A stretch of DNA of 64,000 nt from Gp6-AA40 sp032156805 (GCA_032156805.1 JALDXQ010000004.1:1-64000), one strand, 5' to 3'. Counted from the stretch's first letter, positions 25,995 to 38,689 are shown. Notes: generated by a model not told the origin, from the letters alone. Numbers and translations are program-made.

Positions 25995-27457
25995 CACGGC
26001 CTCCGGCGCGGGATCGGCTGGTCCTGCATCGCCGCGCGCCACGCGAATGTGGCGAGCACGACAGCCGACTGCTTCAGATCCTCGACGTTGACCGCGTCGG
26101 CCAGATCGGCGTTGGTGTGTCGCGTGCGCACATCGTAGTTGCGGAACTCCTTGATCGCAGTGAAAGCGGGAACACCCGCTTCGTTGAACGGCACATGATC
26201 CGTGGCCCCGATGCCCTCGATGACGTTGCGCCGCATGCCGAGATCACGCAGCGGCTCGAGCCACGCATCGAAGATCGCCTTCGCCCCTGGGTTCTCTTCC
26301 ATGTAGAAGCCATACGTCGCGCCGCTCCCCGGGTCGTCGTTCAAGTACACCGCGATCCGGGAGCGCGCCGCCACGTCCTGGAGATGCCGGCTGACATACG
26401 CCCGTGCGCCGAGCAGTCCCTGCTCCTCCCCTCCCCAGAGGGCCACACGAATCGTGCGGCGGGGCCTCGCCTTCAGTGCCGCGAGGATGCGCATCGCCTC
26501 CATCGTGGCAGCGACGCCGTCAGCATTGTCGGTCGCACCGGTTGCCGTGTGCCACGAGTCCAGGTGGGCGCCGACGATCACGATCTCGTCGCGCAGCGTG
26601 GGATCGGTGCCAGGGATCTCCGCCAGAACGTTGTAGGTCTCCAGATCCTGGTGGAAGCGGGCACCGACTTCGATCCGGAGTTGAATGGGCACACCGTCCT
26701 GCACGAGGCGAACCAGCATGTTGTAATGCTCCGCCGCGAGCACCACGGACGGCACTGCCTCGTTTGCCGTCTCCCGGTTGCCCTGCACGCGCACGGTGCC
26801 GTGCTCCATCGCCCCGGGCCTGAGGACGACTCCTGCCCCGTGCGCCTGAAGACGCGCAAGCATCTGAGGTGTGGGCGTGGCGCTCGTTGGATTCGGCAGC
26901 GGCGGGTTGCCCGTCTGCACCGGGCCGTTCCCGCTTGACGGTTGTACCCGGTCGGCGCGCAGGAACTCCATCTGCTGCCGATGCGTGAGAACGATCGCGC
27001 CGCGCAGGCCGGTGGCTCGCGCATCGATCTCGGCGACCGAGCTGTCGCCGATGTAGATCGGTGTGCCGGTGACGATGCCCTTCGTGGGTGTCGACCAGGC
27101 CTCGGCGTAGCCGATGAGCGGCATGTAGCGGGGCGCGATCATCGCGACGGTCAACCCTTCGAGCGACCATCCGCGCCCGAACTCGAACGCTTCCAGACGC
27201 GGGTTCGCGAGCGTCCACTCGCGGAACCGGTCGCGCGCCCAGCGCGCGGCCTCGGCATGGGCGGGCGAACCGGTGAGCCGCGGCCCAAGCACGTCGGTCA
27301 GCGCATGAAAGAGCGACGGCGCCTGGGAACGCTTGAGCCCCTCGGCCCTGATGGCATCGAGTGTCGCCTGGTCGATCGGTTCCTGAGCGGCATGCGCGGC
27401 ATGGAACAGCCCCGCCAGTAGCGCAACGACAGCTGTCATTTCGCAACGTCTTCGCAT
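25994..27457 (-). CDS. Exported M28-family metallopeptidase
   Basis: A 487-residue exported zinc aminopeptidase or carboxypeptidase of family M28. Signal peptide (MTAVVALLAGLFHAAHA). A PA-type insert lies around residues 125-285. Metal ligands: His298 and Asp300 region (HLDSWH), Asp310 (TDNADG), the catalytic Glu344 with Glu345 (GGEEQGLLG), Asp in LNDDPG and His in RTRHTNADL. The order matches bacterial carboxypeptidase-Q-like enzymes. It hydrolyses N- or C-terminal residues of peptides in the periplasm (family inference). The stop overlaps the acetamidase-like start; upstream is the exported amidase after a 181-bp gap. Confidence 0.85.
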   Translation of the reverse strand: MRRRCEMTAVVALLAGLFHAAHAAQEPIDQATLDAIRAEGLKRSQAPSLFHALTDVLGPRLTGSPAHAEAARWARDRFREWTLANPRLEAFEFGRGWSLEGLTVAMIAPRYMPLIGYAEAWSTPTKGIVTGTPIYIGDSSVAEIDARATGLRGAIVLTHRQQMEFLRADRVQPSSGNGPVQTGNPPLPNPTSATPTPQMLARLQAHGAGVVLRPGAMEHGTVRVQGNRETANEAVPSVVLAAEHYNMLVRLVQDGVPIQLRIEVGARFHQDLETYNVLAEIPGTDPTLRDEIVIVGAHLDSWHTATGATDNADGVAATMEAMRILAALKARPRRTIRVALWGGEEQGLLGARAYVSRHLQDVAARSRIAVYLNDDPGSGATYGFYMEENPGAKAIFDAWLEPLRDLGMRRNVIEGIGATDHVPFNEAGVPAFTAIKEFRNYDVRTRHTNADLADAVNVEDLKQSAVVLATFAWRAAMQDQPIPRRRP

Positions 27458-27586
27458 CTGTCCCTCGCGGTCAGAGCCTCGTCGGCGGACGCGTGCATCA
27501 TCGCATGGCTGCGGTCGACGCTTTCGAGATTGTTGCCATCACGACGCTATGCGCGATCGGAAAACCAGCATTGCACGATTTGAAAT

Positions 27587-27614
27587 TGACATGCGCCTCG
27601 AAGGCGTCAATCCC
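27587..27614 (-). terminator. Terminator-like hairpin after the amidase
   Basis: On the minus strand, arms AGGCG/CGCCT (27602-27606 and 27594-27598) with a 3-base loop sit within a wider TTGAC/GTCAA pair, followed by TTTC. It lies about 30 bases past the amidase stop. The rest of the 27458-27638 gap shows nothing convincing. Confidence 0.35.
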
Positions 27615-27638
27615 CGAAAGGGAGCAGGCGATTCACGC

Positions 27639-29219
27639 TCAACGACTGAGCGGGGGCGTACTGGCAGGTGGGCGGCGAGGTCTCGCCAACTGCTCGAACG
27701 CGAATGCAAGAGCGAGGAGCCTTGGCTCGCTGTATTCCGGCCCCAGAATCTCGATGCCGACCGGCACGCCCAGCGGCGCAGACGGCGTGGGCCGTGAAAA
27801 ACCACCAGGGAACGTGAGCGCGGGAAATCCCGTGCTGTTCGACAGGACGCCGTTGCGCTCCGCCTGATCCTCGCCGATTGGAACGACGAGGCGACGCTGA
27901 TGGGGATAGAGGATGGCGTCAAGCTTGTGGGCAGCGAGCACGTTCATGACAGCCTGACGAAGCGTGTCTCTTCGCAGCAATCGATTCTTGTACTCCGGGT
28001 CGTTGAGGCCATCGCTCACGCGCGCGTCGGCTTCGAGACCTACCTTGAGCGAGCTGTGGTATCCGCCGCCCGCGATGAACTCGTCCATCGTCTTTACTGG
28101 CGCGCCGGGCCCGAGTGAAGCCAGGTACGTGTTGAAGGCAATCTTCCCCTCGTACCCGGCAACCTGAATGTTCCGCGTCAAGCGGTCGAGCCCCGGAATG
28201 GTGATTCGGATCATCGTTGCCTCGGCCGCCGACATCTTCGCGATGACGTCTTCCGTAACGACATTCACCTCTTGATGCACGGCTTCATGACCAAAGTACT
28301 CGGTCAGCACGCCGATGCGGGCACCCTTCAGGGCGTCTCGATTCAGAAACGCCGTGTACGTCGGCGGAATCCTGGGCACTCCGAAAGCTGTGATCGGATC
28401 GTCGGGGTCGTAACCAGCCATGACGTCGAGCATGCGCGCCGCGTCTTCGACGGTGCGGGTGATCGGCCCGGCCTCGTCTTGAGTGGTGCTTACCGGAATG
28501 ATTCCCGTCCGGCTGATGAGCCCGCGCGTGGGACGCAATCCGACGAGGCTCTGTGCCGAGGCCGGAGATCGGACAGACTGCCCTGTATCCGAGCCCGTCC
28601 CGGCCACGCCAAAGCTGGCCGCGATCGCCGCACCAGTACCGCCGCTGGATCCGCCGGGTGTGCGCGTCAGGTCGTACGGGTTCTTCGTTTGGCCTCCCAG
28701 CGAACTCACGGTGTTGCCACCTCGCGCCAGTTCAGTCAGGTTGGCCTTCGCGAGCACGATCCCCCCCGCCTCGCGCAGCTTCCGCACGACGACGGCGTCT
28801 CTGAGCGGAATAGAAGACTCGAGCGTCACCGACCCGCCCGTCGTCGGCATATCGGCGGTGTCGTAGTTGTCCTTGAGGATGACGGGAATGCAGTGTAGCG
28901 GACGCAAGGGGGCACCGCCCGACGCCTGAACCCGATCCAGTTCCGCCGCCGCCTCGAGTGCGGACCTGTTGATCGAGATGATGGCATTCAGGGCGGGACC
29001 GCGATCGTCGTAGCTCTCGATCCGGCGGAGATGTGCCTGCACGACCTGGACACACGTGACATCCCTCGAGGTAAGGGCGCCAAGAATGCCGGATATCGTG
29101 GCTTCGTCCGCAACGAAGGTCCGCCCGCCCGCCTGCGATTGGTCCGTCAGTTGCCCGGACACCGTTGGCGATGCAACGAGTCCAAGCACGACGACGAGCG
29201 AGATGACCCTCGTGAACAT
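27639..29219 (-). CDS. Exported amidase-signature-family hydrolase
   Basis: A 526-residue amidase of the Ser-cisSer-Lys class. Signal peptide (VISLVVVLGLVASPTVSGQ), then the triad: Lys116 in VILKDNYD, cis-Ser191 in TPGGSSGGTGAA, and nucleophile Ser215 in GSDTGQSVRSPAS. Length and order fit GatA-like stand-alone amidases, not a tRNA amidotransferase, which would be cytoplasmic. Together with the M28 peptidase and the acetamidase-like protein downstream it suggests extracytoplasmic breakdown of amides or peptides for nitrogen (inference). Divergent from the VOC gene, with a 204-bp shared upstream region. Confidence 0.85.
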   Translation of the reverse strand: MFTRVISLVVVLGLVASPTVSGQLTDQSQAGGRTFVADEATISGILGALTSRDVTCVQVVQAHLRRIESYDDRGPALNAIISINRSALEAAAELDRVQASGGAPLRPLHCIPVILKDNYDTADMPTTGGSVTLESSIPLRDAVVVRKLREAGGIVLAKANLTELARGGNTVSSLGGQTKNPYDLTRTPGGSSGGTGAAIAASFGVAGTGSDTGQSVRSPASAQSLVGLRPTRGLISRTGIIPVSTTQDEAGPITRTVEDAARMLDVMAGYDPDDPITAFGVPRIPPTYTAFLNRDALKGARIGVLTEYFGHEAVHQEVNVVTEDVIAKMSAAEATMIRITIPGLDRLTRNIQVAGYEGKIAFNTYLASLGPGAPVKTMDEFIAGGGYHSSLKVGLEADARVSDGLNDPEYKNRLLRRDTLRQAVMNVLAAHKLDAILYPHQRRLVVPIGEDQAERNGVLSNSTGFPALTFPGGFSRPTPSAPLGVPVGIEILGPEYSEPRLLALAFAFEQLARPRRPPASTPPLSR

Positions 29220-29423
29220 CGAAGCCTCCCACTCACCTCATGTCAACGGCGGACGCTGAGAACTCCCAGGGCACCAAGATCGTGGGCAGGCCATAGATGT
29301 CGAATGCGGCAGTGTTGATCAACCCGCCGGCTCCCGGTCAAGCTCAGGCCCTGGCCTTCCGGGAATGCAGAGCCAGGTCAAATTTCTACAATCCGATGCG
29401 GCCGACATCTGCGACCATGGGCC

Positions 29424-29804
29424 ATGGCAGATTCAAAGGACACGTATCACACGGTCACCCCCTACCTGGTGGTGCCTGACGCAGATGCCGAACTCGAGTT
29501 CCTCAAGTCAGCGTTCGGTGGCACTGAAGCCAGCTGCAACCGCGGCGCTGACAACGCGGTGATGCATGCCGAGGTCAACATCGGCGACTCGCTGATCATG
29601 CTTGGACAGGCGGGCGGACAGTGGAAACCGCGCAGCGCTGCTTTGTACCTCTGGGTCGATGATGTCGACGCGACGTATCGGAGAGCCCTTCACGCCGGCG
29701 CCGTCTCGGAAAGCGAACCGGAAGACAAGCCCTATGGACATCGAAACGCTGGAGTGATCGATCGCAATGGCGTGACGTGGTGGATCGGCGCCCCGGTCAG
29801 ATAA
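29424..29804 (+). CDS. VOC-superfamily (PhnB/glyoxalase-like) protein
   Basis: A 126-residue cytoplasmic protein of the vicinal oxygen chelate fold: TVTPYLVVPDADAELEFLKSAFGG, then VMHAEVNIGDSLIMLGQ, LYLWVDDVDATYRRALHAGA and GHRNAGVIDRNGVTWWIG. This is the PhnB-like subgroup. His/Glu metal positions are only partly conserved, so catalysis is uncertain. A TACAAT hexamer at 29387-29392 could be its -10 element. Convergent with the fusion gene at 29874. Confidence 0.8.
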   Translation: MADSKDTYHTVTPYLVVPDADAELEFLKSAFGGTEASCNRGADNAVMHAEVNIGDSLIMLGQAGGQWKPRSAALYLWVDDVDATYRRALHAGAVSESEPEDKPYGHRNAGVIDRNGVTWWIGAPVR

Positions 29805-29873
29805 ACGGCTCGCGCGTCATTTCATCGAGACCGCCTCTACGCGCGTGGTGGTTGTCGGCTGAGTAGGAACGCC

Positions 29874-31871
29874 TTACTTCGTGTTCTGCAGGCTTCGGTA
29901 GACGGCCTCGATGAACATGTCCGTCGTCCACCCACCGGTTGTCGAACCGTAGCGTCCGTCGAAGTCGAGCGAGGGCCGGGCCGCCTTGATCTGCGCAAGC
30001 GTCTGCCCTTTGTCGATCAGATCCTGAACGCGGTCCCGGATGATCACGACCATATTGCGATACGACGCGACATCGGCTGTATCGGACAACCGTCCGTGGC
30101 CAGGCACGATCCACGTGCCGCCCTGCGACCGGTACTCGGCGAACGCGAGATCGAGGATCTGGTTCAGACCGGCAATGACACCATCGATGCTCCCGCCCTT
30201 GTCCACGTCGATCGGGGGATAGCTCACCGTTGAGAAGATGTCGCCGGCGGCGATGACATCCGAGCGGCGGAAGAACACGAAGCTGTCGCCGTCGGTGTTG
30301 GCGGCTGGCGCGTAGTAGACGATCACCGGATCGCCGTTGAAGTGCGTCGGCAGCTTGGTGAAGTCGTCGAAGTAGGACGAAGTGGGCCACGCCGCTTGCG
30401 GCGCGGGCGCTTGCTTTCCAGCTGGCGCGCTCATCCGGAGCAGCACGTTCTCGTGGGCGATGACGGGTGCACCTGCCACGTTGTCAACGGCCCCGCCAAA
30501 CAGTCCCGCCTGGAGACCGCTGCCGGCAGCCACGAGCGCCGGGTTGCCGCCCGTGTGCTCGGGCCGTGCACTCGTGTTCACGATGTAGCGAATGGGTCGC
30601 GTGGGCGGCGGCGACGTGATGACGGCATTCATGTATGGACTGGACCAGCCCCAGGTGCGAGCGCAGTTGACTCCCGTGCAGGTGTTGGGTGCCGCAGGCG
30701 ACACCGTGGTCTTCACGAGCTCGTTGATGACCGTGAGCACCTTCTGCGACATCTCACCGGTCCCGGTGTTCACGACGGCAACGCCGTCCTGTCCCACTGA
30801 CACCGTCACATTGGTTCCATCGGCAACGAGCATGTAGACGTTGCCCTGCACCGGCAGCACGTGCACCTCACCGTCGCGAGGGCTCTGGTCGGCTATGCGC
30901 TTGGCCGCGTCGTTCGCCGACCGCATCGATGGCACGGTGAGAGCACTGGCGCGGCTCTCGACGACAGTTGTGCCGTCCAACGTCGAACGATACTCCGGGT
31001 ACAGGCTCTTGACGCCGCCTCTGGCGGCCGCCAATGGAACCCAGTCCTGGGGCTCCACCGCGACACGGGCCTGCCCGGCAATCGCGCCGCTCTTCGTGAT
31101 CCAGTCTGTGAGCGCCGTGTTCTGCCCCGGCAGGAAGTGCGGAACGAAATGGCGATCGGTCCCGCCGTTCTCGGCCACGGCCGGTCCGTAGCACTGCTCC
31201 GTGTTCATGCGGAACGTGGGATCGAACGTGTAGGTGGTCGAGTGAATGTACGGCTGATCCTGGTAGATCGGATCGTCGATGACGGTGACGACGGAGAGGA
31301 TGTCGTCGTGCCGCGTGATGAACTCCGTCATCGTGTACATGTCGGAGGTCTGCGGTCCTCCTCGCCGGAGGTACCCGTCCTTCAGATGCGTCGTCGTGAC
31401 CTTGAGCGTGTTGCCGATCCACTCACCGGTCGAGAAACCGGTCCAGCTGTGCGGGGCGTAGGCCGGCGGGTGCGGACGCCCGTCCATGAAGATCGGCCGA
31501 TCCAGCGACCGCATGAACTGCACGTGATAGACGTTGACGTCGCGCGTGATCGGATCTTGTTCTTTGAGGATGCGCGCGCCGCCAAGGCCTCGCCACTGGT
31601 GCGGCGCCGAGTGCGGCCGGCACTGGTATTCAGGCATCCCCCAGATCGATTCTGGTGTCGTGTCGGATCGGAGACGTCCGGCGTCGTTGAAGGGAATACC
31701 GGTGTAATCACCGAGCGGCGCCTGCGATGTGAGGTCGCGCTCGTTGGCGTCGAGGCGCCACTCCGCAGCGATGTCAGGCGGGCCGGGATTCTGGGCCGAC
31801 ACCCACGCGTGAGCAAAAAAAACCGCGGCAACCAGCGCCGCGGCTCTCGGGGTTCGATTGGTGGTGCGCAT
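29874..31871 (-). CDS. Exported fusion: WMDGR-type GYLRxNG domain plus MBL-like domain
   Basis: A 665-residue exported protein. Signal peptide (AALVAAVFFAHAWVSAQ). Residues about 28-305 are a WMDGR-type domain (DRPIFMDGRPHPPAYAPHSW, TGFSTGEWIGNTLKVTTTHL, GYLRRGGPQTSDMYTMTEF). Residues about 335-660 are an MBL-type domain. The zinc motif is degraded: VNTSARPEHTGG gives Ser434, Arg436, Glu438, His439 for His, His, Asp, His; the later HTDGD is NTDGD. The Asp in AAGDIF and the His in PGHG remain. It may be a single-metal enzyme or a binding protein. The same two domains are separate neighbouring genes elsewhere in the window. Last gene of its cluster. Confidence 0.75.
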   Translation of the reverse strand: MRTTNRTPRAAALVAAVFFAHAWVSAQNPGPPDIAAEWRLDANERDLTSQAPLGDYTGIPFNDAGRLRSDTTPESIWGMPEYQCRPHSAPHQWRGLGGARILKEQDPITRDVNVYHVQFMRSLDRPIFMDGRPHPPAYAPHSWTGFSTGEWIGNTLKVTTTHLKDGYLRRGGPQTSDMYTMTEFITRHDDILSVVTVIDDPIYQDQPYIHSTTYTFDPTFRMNTEQCYGPAVAENGGTDRHFVPHFLPGQNTALTDWITKSGAIAGQARVAVEPQDWVPLAAARGGVKSLYPEYRSTLDGTTVVESRASALTVPSMRSANDAAKRIADQSPRDGEVHVLPVQGNVYMLVADGTNVTVSVGQDGVAVVNTGTGEMSQKVLTVINELVKTTVSPAAPNTCTGVNCARTWGWSSPYMNAVITSPPPTRPIRYIVNTSARPEHTGGNPALVAAGSGLQAGLFGGAVDNVAGAPVIAHENVLLRMSAPAGKQAPAPQAAWPTSSYFDDFTKLPTHFNGDPVIVYYAPAANTDGDSFVFFRRSDVIAAGDIFSTVSYPPIDVDKGGSIDGVIAGLNQILDLAFAEYRSQGGTWIVPGHGRLSDTADVASYRNMVVIIRDRVQDLIDKGQTLAQIKAARPSLDFDGRYGSTTGGWTTDMFIEAVYRSLQNTK

Positions 31872-31883
31872 GACTGCGAGGCC

Positions 31884-32630
31884 TCACCGCGCTGAACACG
31901 GCGTCGGAGTCCACCCGCTGTTATCGGGGAGCTTGAGGAAGTCCGACGTGGTCAGGTAATGACGTACGAAGTACTCGGGATCCTCGACCTTGGTCGTCAC
32001 GGTCATCCACTGCTCGCCGCTTGGAAGCGTGTTGACGTCGTAGTACTCCGTCACGACCGCGCGCGCACTGTGCGGCGCGCCATTCTTGCGCACGTAGCCG
32101 GGACGCAGGTTGGTCGTCACCACCTTCAGGCTTCCGCCGGGTCTCGCCCCGCGGCCGCGACCGGGTGCCTGGACCCACGAGGCAACTGAGTGCCCCTGCC
32201 AGCTTGGCGCCCCTGTGGCCGCGCCGGCCCCGAACTGAAACAGGCGCGTCTGCGTGCCATAGTCCCTGTCAACTTTAAGGGTGTTGGCATCCTGCCACGT
32301 GACGTGCAGACGCCCGGGCAGGCGCATGAAGTTCGCGGCGCCGTAGGCGCGGCATTGCTCCCCTGCAGCCTCATCGCGTGCGGGGTCCCAGCTCTCACCG
32401 ACCTTCCGGCCCGCCGCGTTGAGCGGCACGCCCTCGAAGACACCTTTCTTCGGCGTGACCATCCGCCATTTCCAGTCCTCGACGATGACCGACACCCAGT
32501 AACCCGTGAGGTCGACGGCAGACGAGGCTTGCGGTGTAGGTGGTGGGCCAGCGGCTCCGCCTCGCTGAGCCTGCGGCAAGGCAGACGACGCGAGCACGAA
32601 CACAAGCGCCGCGATGACCAGCAATCTCAT
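31884..32630 (-). CDS. Exported GYLRxNG-superfamily protein, TEDW subtype
   Basis: A 248-residue exported protein. Signal peptide (LLVIAALVFVLASSALPQAQ), then VDLTGYWVSVIVEDWKWRMV, GEQCRAYGAANFMRLPGR, SWQGHSVASW, TNLRPGYVRKNGAPHS, VEDPEYFVRHY and a C-terminal TPTPC. Paralogue of 7207-7932 and 53280-54179. AGGGAG stands seven bases before the ATG. Upstream is a 138-bp gap with three inverted repeats; downstream, 12 bp away, is the WMDGR-MBL fusion. Function unknown. Confidence 0.7.
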   Translation of the reverse strand: MRLLVIAALVFVLASSALPQAQRGGAAGPPPTPQASSAVDLTGYWVSVIVEDWKWRMVTPKKGVFEGVPLNAAGRKVGESWDPARDEAAGEQCRAYGAANFMRLPGRLHVTWQDANTLKVDRDYGTQTRLFQFGAGAATGAPSWQGHSVASWVQAPGRGRGARPGGSLKVVTTNLRPGYVRKNGAPHSARAVVTEYYDVNTLPSGEQWMTVTTKVEDPEYFVRHYLTTSDFLKLPDNSGWTPTPCSAR

Positions 32631-32645
32631 TCAGACTCCCTGTTT

Positions 32646-32774
32646 AGCCGTCTTGACCAGTAGGTTCGTGGCCGCGTGCAAGACATTCCAGCAGGTCAAG
32701 ACGGCTCGCCCGCGCGAAGCGCGGGCAAGAAGAAACTGTGATTAGCGAGGGGAGCGCGCGCAGTCTCGCTAATC
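32646..32774 (-). repeat. Cluster of three inverted repeats between DUF6152-like and TEDW genes
   Basis: Three perfect inverted repeats in 129 bp: 10-bp arms 32740-32749 / 32765-32774 (covering the stop codon at 32769-32771, and on the minus strand followed by CAGTTTCTTCTT, so a likely intrinsic terminator); 8-bp arms 32708-32715 / 32719-32726 around GAA; and 13-bp arms 32646-32658 / 32694-32706 with a 35-base loop just ahead of the TEDW gene's ribosome site. Confidence 0.6.
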
Positions 32775-33164
32775 GACGACTTCGCCTCGACCACCCCAGG
32801 CGAACCCGTCGAGGGGCCGCTTCAGGCTGACCATCAGCGCCTTGAACTCACCGGTGACGCGCGACGGGTTGCCAACGACCGTCACTTCGTCGCCCGGCTT
32901 CAGCGACTCGCTCTTCACACCCGACCTCGACAACTGGGCAGTGCCGGCCCATTCGAGCGACCAGCGGCGCATGGTGCCCTTCGGATCCGGCGCCTGGACC
33001 GTGACGAACGAGTGCGGGTTCTTGAAGACGAACTGCACCAGCTTGCCCTCGAGCGTGATCGTCTTGCTCGTATCGTAGGTCGCGCTGTACGAGTGGTGCG
33101 CGAAAGCTCCCGTACTGGCCACCAGGCCCACCGTGGCTACGAGTAACAGCATCCTGCCCATCAC
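32769..33164 (-). CDS. DUF6152-like small exported protein
   Basis: A 131-residue exported protein. Signal peptide ending TGAFA, so the mature chain starts HHSYSATYD (His23-His24). Conserved ITLEGKLVQFVFKNPHSFV with Asn49-Pro50-His51, a WSLEWAGTAQLSRSG segment and PGDEVTVVGNPSR. The ATG overlaps the upstream fusion gene's stop as ATGA, so synthesis is coupled to the WMDGR-MBL fusion protein. The stop codon lies within a terminator-like inverted repeat. Role unknown; see 16350 for the metal-binding idea. Confidence 0.65.
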   Translation of the reverse strand: MMGRMLLLVATVGLVASTGAFAHHSYSATYDTSKTITLEGKLVQFVFKNPHSFVTVQAPDPKGTMRRWSLEWAGTAQLSRSGVKSESLKPGDEVTVVGNPSRVTGEFKALMVSLKRPLDGFAWGGRGEVVD

Positions 33165-35179
33165 TTTTTCTCCTGAAGACTGCGATACACCGCTTCGATG
33201 AACGAATCCGCCGTCTGACCTCCGGGGAAAACGCCGTAACGCCCGTCGAAATCCGCGGACGGCTTGGCGGCCTTCACCTGGTCGAGCGTCATACCTTTGT
33301 CGATCAGATCCTGCACGCGATCGCGAATCATGACAACCATGTTGCGATAGGAAGCGACGTCGGCCGTATCCGACAGCCGGCCGTGGCTCGGGATGATCCA
33401 GGTTCCCCCCTGCGACCGGTATTCGGCGAACGCCAGGTCCAGGATTCGGTTCAGGCCGGCGATCACACCGTGCACGCTTCCGCCCTTCGCAACGTCAATC
33501 ACCGGGTAGCTGACCGTCGAGAAGAGGTCGCCGGCGCTGATGACCTCCGAATGGCGGAAGACGACGATGCTGTCGCCATCGGTGTTGGCTGCCGGGGTGT
33601 GATACACCGTGACGCCTTCCCCGTTGAAGTACGCGGGGAACTTGTAGAACTCGTCGAAGTAGCTCACCGTCGGCCAACTGCTCTGCGGGAAAGGCGCCTG
33701 CTTCCCGGCCGGGGCGCTCATGCGGTTGAGCACGTTTTCGTGCGCGATGACCGGCGCTCCCTCCACGCTCGCAATTGCGCCGCCCAGTCCGCCTCCGCGC
33801 ATACCGGTTCCCGCGGCCGCAATCTTTTCGTTGCCGCCGATGTGCTCAGGCGCGGAGCTGGTGTTGACGACATAGCGGATCGGGCGCGTTGCGGGCGGTG
33901 AGCTGATGGCCGAGAAGATATACGGACTCGACCAGCCCCAGATCCCTGGACACGTTGCGCCGACACACCTGTTGGTCGTTGGCTGGCTGACGATCTTCTT
34001 CGCAAGTTCACCAACCGCCGCGAGAATCTTGTCGGACATCGGAGTTGCGCCGGTGTTCACGAGCGCAACGCCCTCGGGTCCGACCGACGCCGTGATGTTG
34101 GTGCCATCGGCCACGAGCATGTAGACGTTGCCCTGCACCGGTAAGACGTGCACCTCACCGTCGCGCGGACTCTGCTCCGCGATCTTCTTTGGCGCCGACA
34201 CGACCGAACGCATCGCGGGAATTGTGAGCTTCGCAACCCGGCTCTCGACCGCTGTCGCGCCGTCGAGCGTCGAGCGGTACTCCGGGTAGAGCGTCTTGAT
34301 ACCGCCGCGGGCCGCCGCGAGCGGCACCCAATCCTCTCCACCGGGAGGTCCGGCGACTGCCGTCCGCGGATCGCCTTTCGCGATCCACTCGGTCAGCGCC
34401 TCGGCATTGGATCCGGGGAGGAAGTGCGGCACCCAGTGGCGGTCGCTACCGCCGTTCTCGGCGAACGAACCGTTGCACGTCTCCATCGTCAGGGTTTCAC
34501 CTTGAGCGACGGTATACGTGGTCGAGTGAATGTACGGCTGGTCGAGGTAGATCGGGTCGTCGATCACGGTGACGATCGTCAGGATGTCGTCGTGCCTCGT
34601 CAGGAACTCCGTCATCGAGTACATGTCGGAGGTCTGCGGGCCGCCGCGCCGGAGGAACCCGTCCTTCAAGTGAGTGGTCGTGATCTTGAGCGTGTTGCCG
34701 ATCCACTGCCCGGTTGAAAAGCCGGTCCACGTGTGCGGCGCATACGCCGGCGGATGCGGGCGGTTGTCCATGAAGATCGGACGGTCGAGCGAACGCATGA
34801 ACTGGATGTGGAACACGTTGACGTCGCGCGTCAGCGGATCCTGTTCCTTGAGAACGCGCGCTCCCCCGAGGCCTCGCCACTGGTGCGGGGAGGCATGCGG
34901 CCGGCATTGATACTCGAGCGTGCCCCAGATCGACTCGGGTGTCGTGTCCGACCTCATGCGGCCGGCGTCGTTGAACGGAATCCCGGTGTAGTCCCCGAGC
35001 GGGGCCTGCCCGAACGTGTCGCGCTCGTTGTTATCCAGTCGCCATTCCTGCGCGATGTCGGGCGGTGCGGGCTGACGGCCCGGTCCGCCGCCGTCGAGCT
35101 GGGCAGAGACCAGATCGGTGGCTGCCAGCGCAATGGCGAGAAACGACCCCACTATCCGCACCCGGGGAACTCTCTTCAT
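33161..35179 (-). CDS. Exported fusion: WMDGR-type GYLRxNG domain plus MBL-like domain
   Basis: A 672-residue paralogue of the fusion at 29874-31871, clearly a tandem duplicate with TEDW and DUF6152-like genes between the copies. The N-domain has the same FMDNRPHPPAYAPHTWTGFS block. The MBL-type domain has VNTSSAPEHIGG (Ser, Ala, Glu, His for His, His, Asp, His), NTDGD in place of HTDGD, and PSHG in place of PGHG. Both fusion copies share the loss of the first three zinc-1 ligands, so it predates the duplication. GAGGAG precedes the ATG. It starts 13 bp after the TonB receptor gene, so both are probably on one mRNA. Confidence 0.75.
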   Translation of the reverse strand: MKRVPRVRIVGSFLAIALAATDLVSAQLDGGGPGRQPAPPDIAQEWRLDNNERDTFGQAPLGDYTGIPFNDAGRMRSDTTPESIWGTLEYQCRPHASPHQWRGLGGARVLKEQDPLTRDVNVFHIQFMRSLDRPIFMDNRPHPPAYAPHTWTGFSTGQWIGNTLKITTTHLKDGFLRRGGPQTSDMYSMTEFLTRHDDILTIVTVIDDPIYLDQPYIHSTTYTVAQGETLTMETCNGSFAENGGSDRHWVPHFLPGSNAEALTEWIAKGDPRTAVAGPPGGEDWVPLAAARGGIKTLYPEYRSTLDGATAVESRVAKLTIPAMRSVVSAPKKIAEQSPRDGEVHVLPVQGNVYMLVADGTNITASVGPEGVALVNTGATPMSDKILAAVGELAKKIVSQPTTNRCVGATCPGIWGWSSPYIFSAISSPPATRPIRYVVNTSSAPEHIGGNEKIAAAGTGMRGGGLGGAIASVEGAPVIAHENVLNRMSAPAGKQAPFPQSSWPTVSYFDEFYKFPAYFNGEGVTVYHTPAANTDGDSIVVFRHSEVISAGDLFSTVSYPVIDVAKGGSVHGVIAGLNRILDLAFAEYRSQGGTWIIPSHGRLSDTADVASYRNMVVMIRDRVQDLIDKGMTLDQVKAAKPSADFDGRYGVFPGGQTADSFIEAVYRSLQEKK

Positions 35180-35192
35180 ACCGCCCCACTCC

Positions 35193-38534
<3,342 letters not shown>

Positions 38535-38593
38535 GACGGCCTCCCCGATGATGGCGGCGGACCCTGCGTGCGAACGCTGATGGAAGTGGCGCG

Positions 38594-38622
38594 AGACTAC
38601 ACAAGTCGATGAGGATCGTCAA
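38594..38622 (-). promoter_or_regulatory. Candidate sigma-70 promoter of the TonB receptor gene
   Basis: On the minus strand TTGACG (+ strand 38617-38622) and TAGTCT (38594-38599) are 17 bp apart, about 60 bases before the ATG at 38534. The -35 matches well, the -10 only partly. The same 155-bp divergent region has TATAGT at 38656-38661 as a possible -10 for the plus-strand NIPSNAP gene. Confidence 0.45.
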
Positions 38623-38689
38623 TCCGATGGCGTACGGATGATGCCTTGAATCGCGTATAGTGCCCGCGTAGACCGCAAGGGAGATCACA

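Noticed and set aside
27639..29219. GatA subunit of a tRNA amidotransferase
   Set aside because: The protein has a signal peptide and no gatB or gatC gene nearby, so a stand-alone exported amidase is more likely.
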